This document shows positions 5,079 through 5,955 of a stretch of 5,955 nt of DNA, in pieces; within the stretch, counting starts at the first letter, position 1; every line of letters starts with the position of its first letter. Position numbers and translations under genes: made by a program. The stretch lies in assembly GCA_016839865.1 (NCBI GenBank), contig JAEOTN010000274.1, positions 1-5,955 on the forward strand, in the 5' to 3' direction. The DNA is from Promethearchaeota archaeon (GTDB lineage: Archaea > Asgardarchaeota > Lokiarchaeia > Sigynarchaeales > MK-D1). The notes beneath the pieces were generated by a model. It did no database searches. It was not told where the DNA came from and saw only the letters and a list, made by a program, of their open reading frames with translations.

Positions 5079-5955
5079 ATGGCCCAAATCAGCGAAAAAC
5101 CTCCAAATACCGGTGAAGAAGAGAAGATAGTAATAATTGATATTGGAGAAGCATATACTAAGGTGGGACTTGCAGGAGATGAACAGCCAATAGTGTTTCC
5201 AACGATGACAGGTAAGGAGAAATATAAATCAGTAATGGCTGATGTGGAATCTAAAGGGCAGTACGTGGGTGAGGATTGCATGCGGATGCGTGGAGTTCTT
5301 AAAATCACCTACCCAATTAATCGTGGAGCAGTAATGGATTGGGACAGTTTTTATTCAGTATTAACACATATCTTTTACAATGTTTTACGTGTAGATCCAT
5401 CAAAAGTAAATATAATTTATGCTGAAAACCCATTAACTCCTCTGGAGAATAGAAAATACATCACTCGACTATTTTTCGAAACATATCGGGCTAAAAGTGT
5501 CTATATTGCTAATTCCTCGGTTATGGCATTATTTAGTGCAGGATTAACAACTGGAATATCTCTTGAAAGTGGAGAAGGATTAACATGGGTTGTCCCAATT
5601 ATTGATGGTCGAGTAGTATCGCACGCAACTCAAAGATTGACATTGTCTGGTAAGGATGTTTCTGAATATCTTCGCACTTTGTTGCTAGGCTATGGAGTTA
5701 ATTTTACTTCCTCAGCGCAACGAGATATTCTACGTGAAATCAAAGAACAAAATTGCTTCATTGCATTAAATCCAGCTGAAGTAGCTAAAAACAACACAGA
5801 TGTCACAACATATATCCTACCCGATGGTGAATCAGCGAAAATTCCCATGAATGTTCGAGTAAACGCACCAGAAATTCTCTTTCACCCAGAATTACTAGGA
5901 TATAATGTGGCAAGTATTGCCCAAGCCATTATAAATGCCATAATGAAAGTTGATC
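5079..5955 (+). CDS. Actin-family / actin-related protein, 3' end outside the window
   Basis: 292 codons are visible from ATG 5079, and the frame is still open at the end. The sequence aligns to actin through most of its length. IIDIGEAYTKVGLAGDE (19-35) is the phosphate-1 loop. YVGEDCMRMRG (62-72), KITYPINRGAVMDWD (75-89), FYNVLRVDP (99-107) and IYAENPL (113-119) follow. TTGISLESGEGLTW (157-170) is the phosphate-2 loop, then LTLSGKDVSEYL (187-198), LPDGESAKI (247-255) and APEILFHPELLG (263-274). About 85-90 residues should be missing at the C-terminus. The DNase-loop region has the same length as in actin, and the N-terminus is about 10 residues longer. Actin positions Ser14, Gln137, Asp154 and His161 correspond here to Glu24, Ser146, Glu163 and Trp170, so this is better called an actin-related protein than a conventional lokiactin. 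No Shine-Dalgarno is seen before the ATG. Expected role: a cytoskeletal or membrane-associated polymer or polymer partner (inference). Confidence 0.92.
   Translation, partial: MAQISEKPPNTGEEEKIVIIDIGEAYTKVGLAGDEQPIVFPTMTGKEKYKSVMADVESKGQYVGEDCMRMRGVLKITYPINRGAVMDWDSFYSVLTHIFYNVLRVDPSKVNIIYAENPLTPLENRKYITRLFFETYRAKSVYIANSSVMALFSAGLTTGISLESGEGLTWVVPIIDGRVVSHATQRLTLSGKDVSEYLRTLLLGYGVNFTSSAQRDILREIKEQNCFIALNPAEVAKNNTDVTTYILPDGESAKIPMNVRVNAPEILFHPELLGYNVASIAQAIINAIMKVD

Noticed and set aside
5018..5308. Open frame of 96 codons on the minus strand
   Set aside because: It lies antisense to the well-supported start of the actin-family gene and its product resembles no family.
1..5955. CRISPR array, tRNA, rRNA, insertion sequence or prophage genes
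   Set aside because: No regularly spaced repeats, cloverleaf, conserved rRNA blocks, transposase motifs or terminal inverted repeats were found on reading both strands by eye.
5079..5955. Conventional lokiactin, or MreB/crenactin
   Set aside because: The ungapped fit across the D-loop and core favours the eukaryotic-type actin family over MreB or crenactin, but the substituted active-site residues argue against a canonical actin orthologue.

Overview
The window is AT-rich, intron-free, densely packed DNA that reads as archaeal, most likely from an Asgard archaeon. The evidence is the gene content. A Vps4-type AAA ATPase with an N-terminal MIT domain is followed 17 bp later by a recognisable Vps25 (ESCRT-II) homologue, and an actin-family gene lies about 2.5 kb further on. 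Tight same-strand spacing, Shine-Dalgarno-like GGAG/GGAGG elements, T-tract ends and TATA-like AT boxes fit an archaeon, not a eukaryote. I cannot place it within the Asgard lineages from this window alone.

Layout. Bases 1-183 are the C-terminal end of an inositol monophosphatase-family gene. A 144-bp intergenic region follows, with a T-tract and a plausible promoter. Next come vps4 (328-1557, +) and vps25 (1575-2549, +), which look like an operon. After a 49-bp gap with a T7 run comes a TIM-barrel sugar-phosphate isomerase/epimerase-like gene (2599-3429, +). It converges on, and overlaps by 6 bp, a 70-residue winged-helix-like gene (3424-3636, -). Upstream of that gene, on the same strand, is a Gfo/Idh/MocA-family oxidoreductase (3702-4919, -). 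A divergent intergenic region of about 160 bp (4920-5078) carries a tandem 10-bp repeat and AT-rich boxes, then an actin-related gene (5079 to the window end, +) runs off the edge.

How the genes fit together. Vps4 and Vps25 are expected to act in one membrane-remodelling pathway: ESCRT-II nucleates ESCRT-III polymers and Vps4 disassembles them. The actin-family protein may belong to the same cytoskeleton/membrane set, but it has its own promoter region and is separated by metabolic genes. The isomerase-like and dehydrogenase-like proteins are a common sugar or polyol pairing (as in inositol catabolism), and the small winged-helix protein could regulate them; that link is inference.

The points most worth a second look are these. 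The actin homologue aligns without gaps to actin around the active site but has lost the residues equivalent to Gln137 and His161. Vps25 has a coiled-coil-rich N-terminal extension of about 150 residues and no AUG start. Vps4 lacks most of the beta-domain insertion yet keeps the eukaryote-like C-terminal helix. No CRISPR array, rRNA, tRNA, insertion sequence or phage gene was recognised.
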